The notes below the pieces were generated by a model. That model was not told the origin of the DNA. It searched no databases and saw only the letters and a list, made by a program, of their open reading frames with translations. A stretch of DNA of 64,000 nt from an uncultured Lachnospiraceae bacterium (GTDB lineage Bacteria; Bacillota; Clostridia; Lachnospirales; Lachnospiraceae): NCBI GenBank assembly GCA_947593735.1, contig CANQDT010000002.1:60910-124909 (forward strand). The letters run 5' to 3'. A program made the position numbers and the translations under genes. The first letter of the stretch is position 1; each line of letters begins with the position of its first letter. This document shows positions 62,707 to 64,000 of the stretch, in pieces.

Positions 62707-63310
62707 GATAGAAAGGGATGCAAGTTCAGTAGATAATATGGAAATACTTGATGCATAGGCAAGTGATCTTCAAGGAAGAAAGTCGATACTACTTTCAATA
62801 CTCGATTGTAATAAACAAGGGGGGGAGGTAACGAAGATTAATCGGTACCCATGTTGTAAACGAGGCGAGGGTGCGGACAAAAAGCTGGACTCCTAGGGTT
62901 CCGAAAGGAGCTAAATCAAATATGTATTCAAAAGAAAAAATTAAGGCTGCATTAAAATTATCGGGTTTATCCCAAAGATGAGAGCGTTTCAAAGAGATCT
63001 GTTGACAAACTAAAGAAAATTGATCTCCTGTATGGTATAATCCGAGTTTGCCACTTGTAAATGCGAAGAGGGTGTTGCAAAATCATCAAAAATAGATGAT
63101 TGAGCGGCACCTTCGCTCATGATAATCAAAAAATCCGGAGATTTGAGACCGTTTCAAAGTCTGTGTAAACTCAAAAAACTGACATAAGATTTGTGATAAG
63201 TTTCCAGAGGGCTGAACCGTTTTTCAGGTTCCGCCCTCTGCTTGTATTATAACGCCGGTTTTGGGCATGTCAAGCAGAACTGCCTCCGGCGACCCTTCCC
63301 CGGCTTATAA
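62707..63310. other. 600-base non-coding region with structured elements and an IS256 end
   Basis: It contains CTCC-TAGGGTTCCG-AAAGGAG (62889-62909), which resembles part of a riboswitch-like fold, and a 19-codon frame starting MYSKEKIKAALKLSG at 62922 that stops at once. Further along are an extended -10 TGGTATAAT (63037-63045), a long imperfect inverted repeat (63063-63116) and, from about 63145, the end of an IS256-type element. No complete gene is visible. Confidence 0.5.
63063..63116. repeat. Long imperfect inverted repeat
   Basis: GCGAAG...GTGTTGC...ATCATC (63063-63087) pairs with GATGAT...GCGGCAC...CTTCGC (63095-63116). No T run follows. It may be an element end or a small-RNA hairpin. 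Confidence 0.6.
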
Positions 63311-63676
63311 TCAGGAAAGCCGTTCCTCAAAATAAATCTCCAGCTGAGAGTGAATCTGACTCCAGTCCTGTCGGTGACCGGTCTATTTCTTTGTGATGTC
63401 CATCATCGCCAGATACAGCATTTTCAGCAGACTCTCGTCTGACGGGAATACCGTCTTGGATTTTGTTACTTTTCGCAGCTGACGGTTGAACCCTTCGATT
63501 GAATTGGTGGTATAGATCAGGCGCTGGACTGCTTCCGGATATTTGAAATACGTGGACAGGTTTGCCCAGTTATCTTTCCAGGATTTCGCGATCTTCGGGT
63601 ATTTCCCGATCCATTTTTCATCAAAGCCCTGCAGGAGCTGGACGGCTTTGATGAGAAATGGATGTTTATGATACAC
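63311..63676 (-). pseudogene. IS256-family (mutator) transposase, C-terminal remnant
   Basis: The minus strand reads FDEKWIGKYPKIAKSWKDNW, YTTNSIEGFNRQLRKVTKSK, FPSDESLLKMLYLAMMDITK, then TAG at 63383-63385. The same frame continues TGHRQDWSQIHSQLEIYFEE to TGA at 63311. In the family a Trp follows the Lys, so TGG has become TAG. The 5' side ends exactly where an IS21-type end begins (63677), so the element was interrupted by that insertion. Confidence 0.85.
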
Positions 63677-63735
63677 TGTAATTCCCTGAAAAAACCGTTA
63701 TAATTCCCTGAAATCGCCGCGGGAAATTCCCTAAA
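63677..63735 (+). repeat. Left end of an IS21-family element with three transposase-binding repeats
   Basis: TG at 63677 starts the end. AATTCCCTGAAA occurs at 63680-63691 and 63702-63713, and AATTCCCTAAA at 63725-63735, spaced 22-23 bases. Multiple end repeats are a hallmark of IS21. Confidence 0.75.
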
Positions 63736-63808
63736 AATGGCGGGACACACCCTCACATTATATTTATCCTTTATCTAAGCATCACCAAAGATAAAGGAGG
63801 AAAGGAAG

Positions 63809-64000
63809 ATGCTCACTATGTCCCAAGTCAATCATATCAAAGATTTGAGTAATTGTGGATACCGAATCTGCGAAATATCTAAAAAAACAGGCGCAGATCC
63901 AAAAACGATAAGGAAATACCTTACTGTATATAACGGTCACATAAGACCAACTGCACGGTCAAACTGGACCACCCTGCCGGAACCCTTAACGGCTGGCTGT
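63809..64000 (+). CDS. istA: IS21-family transposase IstA, N-terminal part
   Basis: 64 residues are present and the frame runs off the window. The start ATG 63809 follows AAAGGAGG by 8 bases. MSQVNHIKDLSNCGYRICEI and SKKTGADPKTIRKYL form the N-terminal helix-turn-helix of IstA, which binds the end repeats just upstream. The catalytic DDE domain and the IstB helper would lie beyond the window. Confidence 0.85.
   Translation, partial: MLTMSQVNHIKDLSNCGYRICEISKKTGADPKTIRKYLTVYNGHIRPTARSNWTTLPEPLTAGC

Noticed and set aside
63680..63735. CRISPR repeats
   Set aside because: Three imperfect 11-12 base repeats at the edge of a transposase gene fit IS21 end repeats; there are no spacers of regular length and no cas genes.

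Overview
The window looks like a chromosome segment of an anaerobic gut-type Firmicute of the class Clostridia, possibly Lachnospiraceae. This is inferred from gene content and order, not from an rRNA gene. The pointers are plsX-rnc-smc-ftsY, a clostridial Tad pilus locus with an Flp1-type pilin and DUF5702/DUF6382 proteins, HydE, ATP-type PEP carboxykinase, a DUF3793 protein, an NFACT/RqcH protein and canonical sigma-A promoters with strong AGGAGG ribosome sites. Most of the window (about 4.6-51.5 kb and 52.5-58.3 kb) is GC-rich core sequence. The left end (1-4.5 kb) and the stretch at 59.7-63 kb are clearly more AT-rich and look acquired.

Layout. 1-4.5 kb: a glycan-use fragment with the C-terminus of an extracellular solute-binding protein, a secreted protein, a 60-residue peptide gene, a GH29 alpha-L-fucosidase and an AraC regulator. 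4.6-7 kb: HIT protein, flavin-reductase-like protein and glyA. 7-8.1 kb: hydE. 8.2-12.7 kb: glpK, a Nudix hydrolase, a CrtO-like acyltransferase, a GT28 diacylglycerol glycosyltransferase and a PAP2 phosphatase, plausibly one glycerol-to-glycolipid unit. 12.7-16.6 kb: rqcH and a secreted CotH-kinase protein. 16.9-24.4 kb: plsX-rnc-smc-ftsY-threonine ammonia-lyase. 24.5-33.2 kb: a sulfur region with cysD, a cysN-cysC fusion, cysQ and a PAPS-type sulfotransferase, convergent with a sulfonate/taurine-type ABC transporter and a divergent LacI-type regulator. 33.2-41.9 kb: a Tad pilus operon. 42-51.5 kb: dnaX (frameshifted in this sequence), a 10-TM metal permease, pckA, a DUF3793 gene, hisS, a HAD phosphatase and a P-type ATPase. 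51.5-52.4 kb: a graveyard of gene fragments (RhuM, HsdR, Rpn-like). 52.5-58.3 kb: a MarR-controlled heterodimeric ABC exporter, an NlpC/P60 protein and a HAD phosphatase. 58.3-64 kb: a mobile-element region.

The most interesting parts are three. First, the cysD-cysNC-cysQ-sulfotransferase operon encodes PAPS synthesis, use and by-product removal with no assimilatory reductase nearby, so it reads as a dedicated sulfation module. Second, the AT-rich three-gene cassette at 60.0-62.7 kb, lying between a broken IS110 and an IS256 remnant, encodes a LOTUS/OST-HTH-like protein, a trypsin-like protease carrying an AAA+ lid segment, and a zinc-ribbon protein with RCC1-like repeats. I know of no described system with this composition, and it is a candidate defence or stress-sensing module. 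Third, the glycolipid cluster places a CrtO-like acyltransferase beside a diacylglycerol glycosyltransferase.

Decay is visible at several sites: a single-base frameshift in dnaX, two frameshifts in the IS110 transposase, a nonsense codon in the IS256 remnant that is itself cut by an IS21 element, and the gene fragments near 52 kb. No tRNA, rRNA or CRISPR array was seen.
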